Shown in pieces: positions 13,276-25,820 of a stretch of 64,000 nt of DNA. The DNA is taken from positions 396,674 through 460,673 of the forward strand of contig NW_004451649.1 of assembly GCF_000321225.1 (NCBI RefSeq). Direction: 5' to 3'. Made by a program: the position numbers and the translations under genes. Each line of letters begins with the position of its first letter. The first letter of the stretch is position 1. This DNA is from Odobenus rosmarus divergens. Lineage: Eukaryota > Chordata > Mammalia > Carnivora > Odobenidae. The notes under the pieces were generated by a model. That model was given only the letters and a program-made list of their open reading frames with translations, did no database searches and was not told the origin of the DNA.

Positions 13276-16255
13276 AATATTTTTACAAACCATTTTTTTC
13301 TCTCCAGGAAAGTACTAGAAAGTAAACCAAATAGTGGATAAGGAAATAAAGTCATAAAAGGTCAAACAGCCTCCAAAAGATTGTAAAATAGTTGAGATAT
13401 ATTATGATTGGATTTAAAATGTCACGATGTACAATTTTAATAACCATTTATATGTCAAAGGTTTCAGTATTTTTAGAGTTCAAGGAATTTAGACACTGTG
13501 TTGAAAGGATTCGGCCTCTTAGAGACAAGTATGAAAAAACCCTAATTAGCCCCTTATCAACACAGAATTATTTTAAAACACTTCTTTCAAACATATAACT
13601 AGAGAGAAAAAATTAAAATCTGCCCATACTAGTGAAATTCTTATGCCGAAGTATTAACTTCTCATTTTAATGAGTCTGTTAGTCTATAATATTTATAGCC
13701 AAAGCAGTGTTTAGAAATATTCTGATTATACTTAAATTACAAAATATGCATAAAATGACACAGTAAAAGACATCTATATTTTTGAAAATTAAGAATATCT
13801 ATGGTATGTTTTATAGTTACAATTAGACACCTTGATTTAACCTCTTGAAGTACAAAAATGTGGTATTTAATATGACTTTTTTTCAGGACCAATAATTCAG
13901 ATCTCTGTATATCATGTACACTGATGACAAGTATATGCATAGAAGGTCAGTTCTATGTTGACGGAACACACAGTCCAACAGTGTTCACTTAGTTACTATA
14001 AGTTCTCAACCTTGCCCCCAAAACACCACTCTACAGATTGATTTAGCATGTCCCTACCCAGTTAAATTTCTGAATTTAAGTTAGGCAGAGCATTGTCTGC
14101 ATATTTCAGCATCGATCGAATTATCATCTCAGAAATCTTTGAGAGGAGATCAGATGGAAGAAGTTGCAGAATGGGTACGTTTGAGCCTCAGGGACGTCAG
14201 ATGGAAAAACTTTAAGCCCTATATGTTTATTGTTGTGACTATTGGTGTCAGTGAAGAAACAGGTCTGGCACTGAGCACAACTGTATGGAAAGTCAAACGG
14301 GCAGTTTGAGTAGCTGATGGAGAGGGACAGGGACCAACAAAACAAGAGGTCATCTCAGCTACAAAAAGAAATTGTCTGTGTATTCCATGAACATAAATAT
14401 ATACGATACCATGATCCAGTGTTTAGAGAGAATGGGGTACTTAGAGTAGAAGCTAACGTTGGATTTGTAGCCTCTCACCATACTGAGAGAAATAACTAAG
14501 GGCTGGAGATGTGGGGATTCTGTATGTACCAGCTATGGATTGCATTTTGAAGAATAATGAAGCAAAAAAAAAGAGAAAAAAGAAATTCAAATTTGCTGTT
14601 ATAAGCTTAATCTTCGTATCACCATTTTGGAGCATTTTCCTGTGTTAACTATTGTCCCAGAAATCTATCTTTATTTTGAATTTGTGACTGAATACCATAT
14701 TGGAAGAGGAAAAGACATGATTTGGAATGTATGAATACCATAAAGTGAAGACATTGACGCATTAGTGAAATGACCACTAGTTTGACCTTTTCCTGTTTTG
14801 TTTTGTTTTGTTTTTTCTCTTGGACTTTTTTGAAACGACAGAAGGTCTGTCCTTTGGCAGTAAATTAATTTAGTGTGCTTTCTTTTAAAGGCAGGAAACT
14901 GGGTGGCTAGCTCCTCCCTTTAGAATGTGTGATGGTTATGTTGAAAGGAAGTGGCCATAAACCTCTAACAAAATATTTTACTATAATGAAAAAATTATTT
15001 CTTTTAACTTTTGTTACTAGATATTTTAGATCAATGGATCTAAATTTGCATTCCAACTCTTAATTATTATTTTGAACTTGTCTTTACTAATAACTTCTTA
15101 AACCTGCCATCACCTCATAAGACGCCTCCAAAATTGTTGCTTTTTATTTAGGGTTTTGCTACGATGTTACATCTTAAGATACAATCAAACATGTCCCAAG
15201 TGACACCAATAATTAAATTTGTGGGAGCTTTTCGTTCTCCTGGTATAACAAATTCAGATACAAATTTATTGCTAGGGTCAAAACCAGAGTAATGTCCTGT
15301 AGTGACTTGGAAATTTAGTTAACATGATAACTAACAAAAGTTTCTGAAAGAACAGACAAATTGCTCCCAACTGAACATAAAAGGGAATGACATAAGGTTA
15401 GACAAAAGATTCATGATTTAAGTGAATTTCTTTTGAAATGCAAACAACCTCAAGAATCTTTACAACTCTTAGGGAAAATCTCCTGGGTGGTATCATTTGT
15501 GTCGAGGGGTGTTAGAATAGGCTGGTAGGGTGCTAATGGAAAGTATTACAGTCTTAGTATTTAGGGATTAACATGTAAGAATCCCTGGAGCATTTACTGA
15601 AGATGCCCATGTAATCTCTGCATCACTCCTTGAGAGATATTTTCCTTGTTGCTGCTTTTAACTTGCTGTTTTACATAGTTTTATGCTTTAAGTGGTACCT
15701 GATAAGGAAATAGCCTTCGACAGTGTCTACAGGCAGATGTGATTCTGCTATGAACACCCCAACATTTCGATTTATTTATTTTAAAAATTTCCTTCCCCAC
15801 AATCAAATCAACAGTCAAAACTAAATGTTCATTGTAAGTAGGTAGGCAAATGACAGAAATGTACATAATGCTCATGCTTGGTCTTAAGTCTCTGTTTCTC
15901 ATTCGAATCATGAGAGTTTACTATGATTTTCTTCCGTCCTATAGGCTTTAATAATGTAACTCAATGGAATCCCTAGAGACCACTTAACATCGACTGGTAT
16001 GTTATATGTATGGTATGATATATATATCATTATAAACTGTGTTATATAAAGGATGTTCATATCCTCTTTTGTTTTAATAGAGGGTTGTGATATTAGAATA
16101 AGGCAAGTACATTATGCATATGTAATGTAACAGATGAACCAGTGAGCAAGGATGACCACACTTCCCAGTCTACACCTGCCACTGAAGAAAAACTGCTAAC
16201 ACTCTGACAACTGGACGTCACCACAAGCATAAAGGATTGGACCAGATTGGCCAGT
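13276..16255. other. Non-coding DNA, nothing recognised
   Basis: No supported gene, RNA or transposon over nearly 3 kb. Base composition stays AT-rich and only short random frames occur. Confidence 0.5.
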
Positions 16256-16484
16256 GAAAGACTATCAAGGGACGCCTGAGTGGCTCAGTCGTTAAGGGTC
16301 TGCCTTCGGCTCAGGTCATGGTCCCAGGGTCCTGGGATCGAGCCCCACATCGGGCTCCCTGCTTCCCTCTCCCACTCCTCCTGCTTGTGTCCCTTCTCTC
16401 GCTGTGTCTCTCTGTCAAATAAATAAAAAAATATTTAAAAAATAAAATAAAATAAAAGTCTAAAAAAAAAAGAAAGACTATCAA
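16256..16484 (+). mobile_element. Can-SINE with target-site duplication
   Basis: The element (16269-16471) runs from gacgcctgagtggctcagtcg to an A-rich tail. It is flanked by a perfect 13-bp duplication, gaaagactatcaa, at 16256-16268 and 16472-16484. The body 'ctcccactcctcctgcttgtg...ctcgctgtgtctctctgtc' is the form I associate with bears and seals, which helps place the organism. Confidence 0.93.
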
Positions 16485-16683
16485 AATAAACACCACCCTG
16501 TATCACAGCTTTCAAAGTAATCTTATTTCACAGAATCTGACACTTAAAGCAATGATTCTTTATCTTCTGCAAAGGGCTCAAGCCCAGTTATTAATACAAG
16601 AGCTGAAATCCTTGGAAATACCTTCTACGTGAGCAAAATTAAGTAATAAGATATCTATTCTTAGGAGGGACTACTCTTTTAAA

Positions 16684-16745
16684 GTCACTTGTCCAGCTTT
16701 CTCATTTTACAGATGAAGGAACTAAAATCCAGAAAAGCAATGTAC
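16684..16745 (-). mobile_element. Short MIR remnant
   Basis: The MIR-core-like words cattttacagatgaaggaact occur within about 60 bases. A possible L2/MIR terminus (gagtactcaataaaaatttgttgagtg) follows at 16787-16815. Both are short and old; strand is uncertain. Confidence 0.4.
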
Positions 16746-16829
16746 GTTTATGAAGTCGACATTATTTCTGTTACAGCCTGGCATGTAAGAGTACTCAATA
16801 AAAATTTGTTGAGTGAATTGAACAAATGA

Positions 16830-18987
16830 ATAATTTCTTCCCCTGATCTTCTTTATTCTAACCACTGTAAGTTTCTCATGCTTTGGAGATTTATCCAGGA
16901 ATAGGTACAGGCATTTTGACTAAGATAATACATTTTGGTGTTTGTCTTTGGCATAAAAGCTACTGTTGTAAAGCAACAGCTTTTTAAGGGGGCGGTTAAT
17001 GGATTTGTAACTAGAAGAATAGAGTCAATACTGCTACTTATCAAACATTCACATAAAAAAACTAAATTACATCAGCAGTGAAAAGTCATGTAGCTCAAAC
17101 ATCAATTCTAATTTAAAAGCATTTCTGGAGACAAGGCAAAATATAATTCTATTCCTCAGTTGAGACAGTACTATTTTAAGGAAAATGAATATAGAAGTCT
17201 GACAAACAATAATATTAATAACCCCCTTATATGTCTTTCTGATGACAGTAGTGATGACAAGATCATATTACAAAAAGAAATCTCCGTCTGAGGGAAACAG
17301 TTCGGAAGAAACCCCCTGAAGCTCCTAAAACAGTTAGGTTTCTTGTCAGACTGATGGCCCAAACACTCAGAAAGTGACACCTCCAAGAAGGTGACATTGC
17401 GTATGTGAAAGGGGCCGAGATTGAATTGCTCATCTGTTGCTTCCAAAGTTCATGCAGAGAGCATACATTGCAGTGAAAGTAAATTGAACAACCAATGTAA
17501 AACCAAATTCTGAGCTGGAAATTGCTACATGATGCTCACTAAGTTGCTTTAACTCTTCCACTATCATAAGAATGTTAAGGAAAATCTTTGCCACATTTAT
17601 GTGAGCATAGTACTTGACTGAACTACAGCAATTAATATAATCCTCTAAGCGGTGAGAGCTCCCTTAAAGACCATGGAGAGTCAGGCTCAGATCTCTGGTA
17701 ACGTATGAGTCAAGTACGCCTCTCTGACCCACTAAGGAATTTAATTTAGCGGGGGGTGGGGTGGGGATTGCAGCTAACCTGGCTCAAAGTCCTGTGGAGT
17801 AAACTAAGGAGGCCACATTTCAGTTTTCTTACAAGACAAAAGTGAAGTGGGTAGAAGAAATCAGAAAGAATAGTAAGCTGAGAAGTGAAATTGCCCGTCT
17901 TTCTCTTGCTTTTATCTTAGAGAAACCACACGGATCCAACATTCATCTCTACTGCTTCATTTAACTGCCTTTCTGTCCCCACACCTTTATTTTCCTTTTC
18001 TTCTGTTTTATTTCCTTACTCTTTTTCATTGATAAACAAGGAACTGCTTTGAAATCCCTGCGTTTGCTAATCGCCATTGTTTTCCTCAAGTTAAAAGTGT
18101 TCGGAAAAAGAAAAATACTTGACACACCCTCTTTATGACTGGATAACAATGATCAACATTAAATTAGCACAACTTAGTGGAAATGAAATGGATTCTGATG
18201 TCAATCAGGATTCAGCACTCTTGTTTTTGCACTCTTGTTGACATTATAATTTCTCAAAATCTCAATTTTTTTTGTCATTCATAAAGAGTAATCTTTTTCC
18301 CTGTCCCTGATCTGTTTTAGGTCCTCCAAAAACTTAACAAAACCTTCTGATATCTCTTGTCTTATTTTTTTTTCCCTGGTTCTATGCACATGAGGTTTTG
18401 CACTTCCCTCTAACTCTGCTCCATGCCACCATGCATGGAGCTGAACATTTGAGGAATGTATTACTCCTTTCCAAAATCTTCTAACATCTATCTTTTCTGT
18501 TTTTTTGTTTGTTTGTTTTATTTATTTTTTTTACTTTTGTGACTATAAGACAACTGATAAATTCTTTCTTCTTTCCACCACCTCCCTTTCACACTGAAGT
18601 TTTGCTGCAAAACATAGCACTAAGTCCTGTTATTGGATTGATTGATCATTGATCATTGATTGGCATATCTATTTATGAAGTTGGTCTGGACTTTATGTAT
18701 GTTTCTCTGTATAAAATAGCTTGTGATACATTTCAGTCTTTCTTATTACAGATGTTGCTTTAGACTGAAAGTAACAGACTGATGAAACTATGTTTCTTCA
18801 ACTTCGTAAGAGGCTCCATATCTTTATTCTCCATATCTTTATTCGTGTGAGGGGTAGGTGTATTTATTGATGCTTGTTAATGATCATGGTGATTGACTGG
18901 CTCAAGCCAGAGCTACTATACATATGAAAAAAGTTGCCAGGATAGGTCATGTGTTTGGTAATTTGGGGAGCTTCTAAATTTGGAGAA
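16830..18987. other. Non-coding DNA, nothing recognised
   Basis: No gene supported. Minor items: a G-rich run at 17751-17766, a 15-bp perfect tandem repeat ctccatatctttatt at 18814-18843, and a small gatcattgat-type repeat near 18640-18662. Confidence 0.5.
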
Positions 18988-19036
18988 TACATTGCTTTTT
19001 ATTTTTTTTAAAGATTTTATTTACTACATTGTTTTT
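18988..19036 (-). mobile_element. Extremely truncated retroposon stub
   Basis: Only about 25 bases of the standard Can-SINE 3' end remain (complement of the aataaaatctttaaa tail, 19000-19024). They are flanked by near-identical 12-mers, tacattgctttt (18988-18999) and tacattgttttt (19025-19036). This looks like an insertion truncated almost at its tail. Confidence 0.6.
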
Positions 19037-19845
19037 TAGAACATAGAAAGAAAACTGATGGAGGAACTGGACTAGTGATATAGAAGCTGAGATTTGGCTA
19101 ATTCTTTATTTTAAAACGAGAGCTGCCAAATGATGAGAGTGAAGCCTTCTCCCTCTCTCAAACTACATTCCATAAATCAGCAGAGGAAATGACCTAAGTC
19201 TTCTATTCACTTCCATAGTTAGTTGTGCAAATCTGGATCTCGGATAACCTTTACTACATTGTGCAGAGGCATTCAGTACAAACAAGAATAAAACCAGGAC
19301 CAAATATTGTTATTTATATTTCCACATAAAGACTGTAGAATAAACTTTAGTATTTCTTCTAATATTTTCATGATATAAAGTTACTTTTTTGTTTTGAAAA
19401 TTCTAATTAGACAAAGAATTTAAAATGTGCTAATATGTATATAATAGATTTTAATCAGAAACCCACTGGCAATTGCAATGACAATTAACAAAAGACAATA
19501 TCTAAATTCTAAAATTGGCTTGGTTAAATTAATATAAATTTTAAAAGACTAATCTATGAATAAAATGTCTATTATTAAATTAAATTACCCTCTTATCCTA
19601 GAGCTGTATAATGAGATTATGATGGATGATCTTAAAGATTAACATTCAATTCTGAAATTCTAAAATGGATCTTCTCAAGTAAACTTTTTAAATTTCAATT
19701 TTTCTTTAATTTTAGTTTTCTTTGAATTTAGATATATATGTGTCTATTTGTATGTATGTACACATAGGATAAACTTGTGATTTAAATAGATATATAATGC
19801 ATATCACCATTATTTTCGAAGGCCTCTATTAATTTACCATCTATC

Positions 19846-20239
19846 CACTTGGCTTTATTATATTTTTAAAGATTTTATATATCGGGGCACGGGGGTGGCT
19901 CCCAGTTGGTTCAGTATCTGACTCTTGACTTCGGCTCAGGTCATGATCTCAGGGTATTGGGATCCAGCCTTGTGTGGGGCTCCTGGCTCAGTGGGGAGTC
20001 TGCTTCTCTCCCTCCCCCCTTCTAAAATACATAAATAAAATCTTTTAGAGAGTGTGCTTGCATGTGTAAGAGGGCAGGGGGAGGGGCAGAGGGAGAAAAT
20101 CTCAAGCAGGCTCCCCGCTGACCAAGGAGCCAGATCTGGGGCTCAATCTCAGGACCCTGAGATCATGACCTGAGTTGAAATCAGAGTTGGATGTTTAACC
20201 GACTACCCCACCCAGGTACCTCTTCACTTGGCTTTAGTA
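19846..20239 (-). mobile_element. Can-SINE (minus) interrupted by a second Can-SINE (plus)
   Basis: The outer element is on the minus strand. Its tail is at 19861-19882 and its body continues at about 20047-20224, ending in the complement of the SINE head. It is flanked by a 15-bp duplication, cacttggctttatta and cacttggctttagta (19846-19860, 20225-20239; one mismatch). The inner plus-strand SINE (about 19883-20046) starts ggggcacgggggtggctc and ends aataaaatctttt. The break falls in the outer element's A-rich tail. Confidence 0.88.
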
Positions 20240-20284
20240 ACTAAAAAGTTATGTTCCCATTTTGAATTGATTAAAACAGGTAGT

Positions 20285-20912
20285 GGCTATATTAATTTCC
20301 TAAGGCTGCTGTAAAACAGTACCACAAATCTGGTGGCTTATAACATCAGAAATTTGCTCTTACAGTTCTAGAGGCTAGATAATCAAAGTGTGGCAAAACC
20401 ATGCGACTCTGAAGGCTCTGGAGAAGAATCCTTTGCAGCTTCTTCCAGAGTCTGAGAGCCACAGGCATTTCTTATCAAATGGCAGCATAACACCAATCTC
20501 TGCCATTGTCTTCACATAGCTGTCTGCTCCCTGTGGCTTCTGTGTGTGTGTCTAAATTTCCCTCTTCTTCTTCTTTTTCTTTTTTTTTTTTTTTTAGAGG
20601 GAGGGAGTGGGAGAGAGAAAATTTTAAGCAGGCTCCACGCCCAGTGCAGGAGCCCAAGGCAGGGCTCAATCTCACAACCCTGAGATTGACCTGAGCTGAA
20701 ACCAAGGTCAGATGCTTAACCCACTGAACCACCCAGGTGCCCACCCTCTTCTTATAAGGACACTAGTCATTGGATTAGGGCTCACCCTTATCCACTATAA
20801 ACTCATTTTAACTTGATTACATTTGCAAAGACCTTATTTCCAAATAAGATTACATTCTGAGATTATAAGTGGACATGAATTTGGGGACTACTACTCAACC
20901 CAGTTCAGAATC
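20285..20912 (+). mobile_element. Old interspersed repeat, family not named, hosting a SINE
   Basis: The sequence from ttcctaaggctgctgtaaaac through acagttctagaggctag, cttcttataaggacactag and gacatgaatttggggac matches a very common old mammalian repeat whose family name I cannot state confidently. A minus-strand Can-SINE interrupts it at 20570-20743. Edges approximate. Confidence 0.65.
20560..20753 (-). mobile_element. Can-SINE with target-site duplication
   Basis: Minus-strand SINE: a T-tract, purine-rich body, then the complement of the tRNA-like head ending ccacccaggtgcccac. The duplication ccctcttctt lies at 20560-20569 and 20744-20753. Insertion was into an older repeat, so the SINE is the younger of the two. 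Confidence 0.9.
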
Positions 20913-21330
20913 ATATAATAGTCAAACAGAGTTTCTCTTCAATCTGTGATAACCCGTATTGGTATAATGAATTTACATAATTCCTTTCAAAGCAAGTACA
21001 TCTATAGGAGATGGATATGTGTGATAGTAAATAGAGCGGCTCAACAAACATTTCCAGCTTTCTGCCGTTCATGAAGGGTGAATGGCTGGGTCTTGCGCCT
21101 TGCTTTGGCAACAAAACATAAAATATAAGAAATAGCGCCACTTGTTTCCAGCCGGAGGATTTAACAGCCATATTCTGCCTTTCCGTTTGTTTAGAAAATG
21201 GGTTCTCCAGCAAACTAGGTCCTGGAATGAGAATGATGTAGAGCAGAGACCCCAGCAGACTCACAATATAGCAAGAAATAGCCTTTGTTGCTTGAGATTT
21301 GGGAATTGTTTGTATGTGTAGAATATGCAT
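20911..21330 (-). other. Unexplained open frame of about 139 codons
   Basis: From the ATG at 21330 the minus strand stays open for about 139 codons to a stop at 20911-20913, long for AT-rich non-coding DNA. An internal methionine precedes a hydrophobic stretch (residues ALFLIFYVLL) that resembles a signal or membrane segment. I recognise no domain, and no splice signals or homologue are evident. Several CpGs survive nearby. It may be chance, a conserved non-coding block, or a decayed retrocopy. Confidence 0.25.
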
Positions 21331-21404
21331 TCGCAGTGGGAGTAATGTAAAAGTCGTTCTTGAGGGCAAAATAAAATCTCACTTTTTTATGTATAAGGTA
21401 CATA

Positions 21405-22379
21405 CATGCATATAATACATAAACATATATATACAGTGTCTGGTATTAAAATTCCATGGAGAGGTGATTAGAAAACAAAATGTCTAAATATGCTCCTTAA
21501 GGGAGTAAGAATGAAAAAATGGTTGGGAAACTAGTGGAATAACCTAGTGGATTCTCAGTGATATCATAGGCTTTGTTGACACCAGCTAGGTTTCAGTTTC
21601 AAATTTTGACACTTTTCAAAGTTTCTTCATCAATTTGTGGTTACATTAACTACTCTGAATGATGGGGTTAAAAATAATACCACCCTCTTATGCTCTGTGA
21701 TAATTAAGACAATCAACATAAATGTTTATTATAGTGCTTGCCATATAGTAATTATTTTTAAAAACTTGGGTATTATTATAATTTAATTGTTCTAACATTA
21801 ATCATGGTTTAATGTCCTGTGAAGAAATATATTGCATTTCCATTTATACTTTAGGCAAAATTCGAAGGAGCTGATTGTATTTGTCAGTATAAGCTAAGCG
21901 CTAAAACAAAGAATACTAAAACCTTGATAATTTAACACATTACAAGTTATTCATTGTTCAATTCATAGTCTCAAGTATTTGAGAGAAAGTGAGATAGTCT
22001 GCGCTACACCACCATTCTGGGATTCGTTTTTTCCATCTGGTTGCTCAGTGTTTTCTCCAGGATTTGACCATTAAGTGAATGACAGTTAGAGAGCATTGAG
22101 GATGGTATGGGAGGTATCTTACAGGCCAGACCTAGAAATGCCTGTATTCCATTGGCTAAAACTCAATCACATGATCTCATTTAACTGCAAGGGAGGCTGG
22201 GGCATTTGGGTAATTTGGCCAAGCTCTGAGTGAAAGAAGGAAAGATGATTCTAGGTTAACATTCAGCACTGTCTCTGCCACCAGGACAGAGATTCATTAG
22301 TATACTCTAATGACCAAAGTGTTGGAAACCAGTTAAAATGTATTTTTTGCCAAGGCCTTTAATGCATCATCCAAATGCT
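21405..22379. other. Non-coding DNA, nothing recognised
   Basis: Mostly AT-rich sequence. No exon, RNA gene or clear transposon. Confidence 0.5.
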
Positions 22380-22520
22380 CTTCTGAGTGGACACTATTAT
22401 TATCTTTGTCTCAGTTGAGGCAGTTGTTATGATCACACTGTAGGTGGTAGAACCAAGATTAGAATCCAGATCTGCTTGATCCAGAGCACAAGCTCTTAGC
22501 CAGCATGCTAAATCTTTCCA
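22380..22520 (+). mobile_element. MIR SINE fragment
   Basis: Shows the MIR order: gacactattattatctttgtctcag, then gatcacactgtaggtgg, then aatccagatctgcttga and agcacaagctcttagcc. Diverged but convincing by pattern. Confidence 0.7.
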
Positions 22521-22764
22521 CATGAGGTACCCATTCATCATCCCTTCTAGCAGGGATAATGGAGTAGAAAGGCTACTTCACATTTAGATTAGAGAAAACT
22601 AAAATTTTCCTGATGACAAGTGAATAGTTTACTTAAAAATATTGTAAAATCTCTAGAAGTCTTTTAACATAAATTTTCATGTTTCTTTGATAGTTTAAAC
22701 ATGGTTCAGAATGAAGGCTGGAAAAGAGACAACCAGAGACCCCGTAAATATGCATCCAGCCTTG

Positions 22765-23013
22765 TGATACAATGTTTTGTTTTGTTTTATTATTATTTTT
22801 TTAAAGATTTCTTTCTTTATTCATTCCAGAGAAAGAGAGAGAGAGGAGCAGGATGGGGAGAAAAGGGAGAGGGAGAGAGAATTTTTCAAGCCGACTCCAT
22901 GCTGTACACAGAGGCTGCCTGGGGCTTGATCTTATGACCCTATCACCACCTGAGCCGAAAACCAAGAGCCGGGCGCCCACCCAACTGTGCCCCCAGGTGT
23001 CCTGATATAACAT
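22765..23013 (-). mobile_element. Can-SINE, diverged
   Basis: Minus-strand copy with T-rich start, GA-rich body and a decayed tRNA-like head ending near gtgcccccaggtgtc. Possible degraded duplication: tgatacaatgt (22765-22775) and tgatataacat (23003-23013), 8 of 11 matching. Older than the SINE copies with perfect duplications. Confidence 0.8.
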
Positions 23014-25317
23014 CTTTTTAATGTGTGTGTTTGGTGGGAAGTGGAGAAAGAAGAAACTAAATAATAGATAAGTAATAACCTGGACTTAAGCCAGCTATAG
23101 AGACAAGCTCATACCTCAATGATCATCATGTTACATAATTTTCATTGGCCCCGTCTATATCAATCAGTACTTCAAACACTCATGTTTGCCAGATCACTGA
23201 AGGAAAGAATCCTAAAAGAGTAATCTTTGAAAAAAAAAAAAAAGACAGAAATTAAAGGACAGAGATTTGGTGAAACCTTTCTCATTGTTGAAAATCACAA
23301 ATTAATTTAGATGCCCAACCTATCTAATATTAGATAAAATGTAAACATACTTAAATTTCATATTCCTATTAAATGTAAGGAACTAATTATTGGAAATAAA
23401 GACAATATATTAAAAATGAAAACAAGCTAATGCAATAAGGGAACCATACAATTTGTATTAAGTTGTCAAAAATTGTACTAGCATTTTTCAGTCTTAATCA
23501 TTTAGTCCATTGGTCCCTTGACATTAGTATTTGTACATAATAGAAAAGCTGAAATTACAAAAATCATTTATTTCTATACTCCTTTTCATCCAAATTAAAA
23601 TATTTTGACATGAAGTAATTTATGTCATATTATTCTTTCATTTGCAGGTTTGCCTGTAAAGTTGGACCATGATGATTTTGTCCATATATTTCACTTTATC
23701 ACTTAAAGAAGAGAATGTGTATTTACATCTCTCATGTTTTTAAGCAAAACAATATTATCTAGACTTCCTGATGATATCTAACTACTAAAAAAGCTAGTAT
23801 TCACTGTAAAAAAGGACTCCACAGGCAGTCAGAAGTTATTTTATCAGGCAGAAATAAGATAATTTGGATACTGGAAGAAAATCAGAATCTGCTCCCAAAC
23901 AGATTAGTTCTTCTGTATGATAGAAACAGAGGCAGTTCAATTGGATTACATGTGCCCTTGGATTAATTCCATGATATTATTGTGAAAGAAAATAAGCAAC
24001 TTCTTTTGAATTTGAAGAATCCATTATTAAATATGTCTAAAAGACACTTGGTGAGCAGATAACTGTAAAAATCTGAGACCTATAGATATGAGAAGCCTCT
24101 TCTCACATCTTTGACAATCCCTTCTTTTTAAGAACAACATAAATTCTCTTTTGGATTTTTAAAAATCTTCCTTATTAGGATTACAGTTATGCATTGCTAA
24201 AATTCAATTATACAAAGCCCAGATTGGAGCAGATGGACTTGAAATAGTTTGGCAAAGAATCAAAGGGATTTTCTTTGGTTCATGATATTGTGATGTAAAA
24301 AAATAGCAAATAGTGTATTACTTAACATCATTGAAATTAGGCTATATACTAAAATAAGAACTCAAAAGCTTTAAATAGAGATAATAAAAAAGGAAGCAAA
24401 AAAAGACCACGCAAATGTACAAAGCCTAGCCTGTCATGGTTAGAGGACCAAGTTGTGCCTGTAGTTTGTGAGGTTGACAACTTTGCTTATTTTATAAAAA
24501 CACTTTTCTAATCTAGGTGAGAGGTTATCATCTTTGCTACCAAAGAGTTAATTTTTAACTTTGGCAGAGGTGGAAGGTTCACAGATTACTCAAATGAAGG
24601 CACGGCAGTGGGATGGACAACTGCAGAATGAGGAGTACTAACATCATGAGGGTATAATATTTTCAATGAACTCAGAGATGTTTTTGTGTGTTTTTAAAAA
24701 TTCCAAATTTTAAGGTGAACATGCTTAGAGAAATTATGCCTCGATATTACACATTACTCTAATATTTTATTGATTCAAAAACTATGTTAAGTTTAAAAGT
24801 ATCACTCAACTTTTCAATCAAGATAGAAAAAGATTTTCCAAATTGACTTTACTTCTAAAGAAAGAAAACAATTCTTCTTGATTACAAGTGATGGTATTTG
24901 GGAGGAAACACTTAATTTTTATGAAAGATTGCCATATATTAGCCACCTTAAATTCCAGATTTCTAAAAACAGAATATTTTAAGAATTACAGGTAATGCAC
25001 CCAATGTACGAATCATCAATAGATACATAGGAAGGCAGACTTACTATGTATATAAAAGTATTGAGGAATACTTGAAAGTGAATTGATTGCAATTAGATAC
25101 TTGGAACATATTTCAGAAGAACAATAAGTAATCTATTTTGGTCCCCTCAAATCACTTTTGAAACAAGGTGGAGTGCAACAAAAAGTAACATAAGTTGAAA
25201 CTGAACAGATAACATATGGCGATCTCTTGGCTTTAAAAAAAATTCTTCAACTTTGAAAACAAAAAGTGATTACATATTTCTGTATTTTGGGCGCATCAGG
25301 GATTTTCTTAAATTTAT
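23014..25317. other. Non-coding DNA, nothing recognised
   Basis: AT-rich throughout. No gene, RNA or named repeat supported across about 2.3 kb. Confidence 0.5.
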
Positions 25318-25541
25318 CAATCAAAGCAAAATTTTTTAAAAAGGTTTTATTTATTTATTTGACAGAGAGAGAGGTAGCGAGAGCAGGAACACAAGCAGGA
25401 GGAGTAGGAGAGGGGGAAGCAGGCTTGCTGCAGAGCAGGAAGCCGGATGCGGGGCTTGATCCCAGGACCCTGGGATCATGACCTGAGCCAAAGGCAGATG
25501 CTTAATGACTGAGCCACCCAGGCGCCCCACAATCAAAGCAA
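25318..25541 (-). mobile_element. Can-SINE with target-site duplication
   Basis: The element (25330-25529) reads as the complement of a Can-SINE ending ccacccaggcgcccc. Perfect 12-bp duplication caatcaaagcaa at 25318-25329 and 25530-25541. The body (gcgagagcaggaacacaagcagg) is of the arctoid type. Confidence 0.93.
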
Positions 25542-25649
25542 TTTATTAACGTATTTCTATAATGTGGAAGGTATCTCAAATTAATCCTGGGAAACAGAGC
25601 CTAACACTTAGCATAGATTTTGTGGTCAGATCAGGATTCAAAGGAGTAT

Positions 25650-25820
25650 TGCACCTTTTATTAGCTTGGGTAAGAGATCAATCTTCAGTAATCTCATCTG
25701 CACAATTGGATGATATCACCCACATAATAAAACTTTTATAGGAATTAAACACTATGATGAAATTTAAAAACTAGAAAAAAACTAGAAAAATCCCTGACAC
25801 AGAGTAAGTGCTCACCACAT
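25650..25820 (-). mobile_element. MIR SINE fragment
   Basis: Plus strand reads as the common antisense MIR pattern: attagcttgggtaagagatc, aatctcatctgcacaattgg, ggaattaaacactatga, and ccctgacacagagtaagtgctca. Diverged; edges approximate. Confidence 0.65.
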
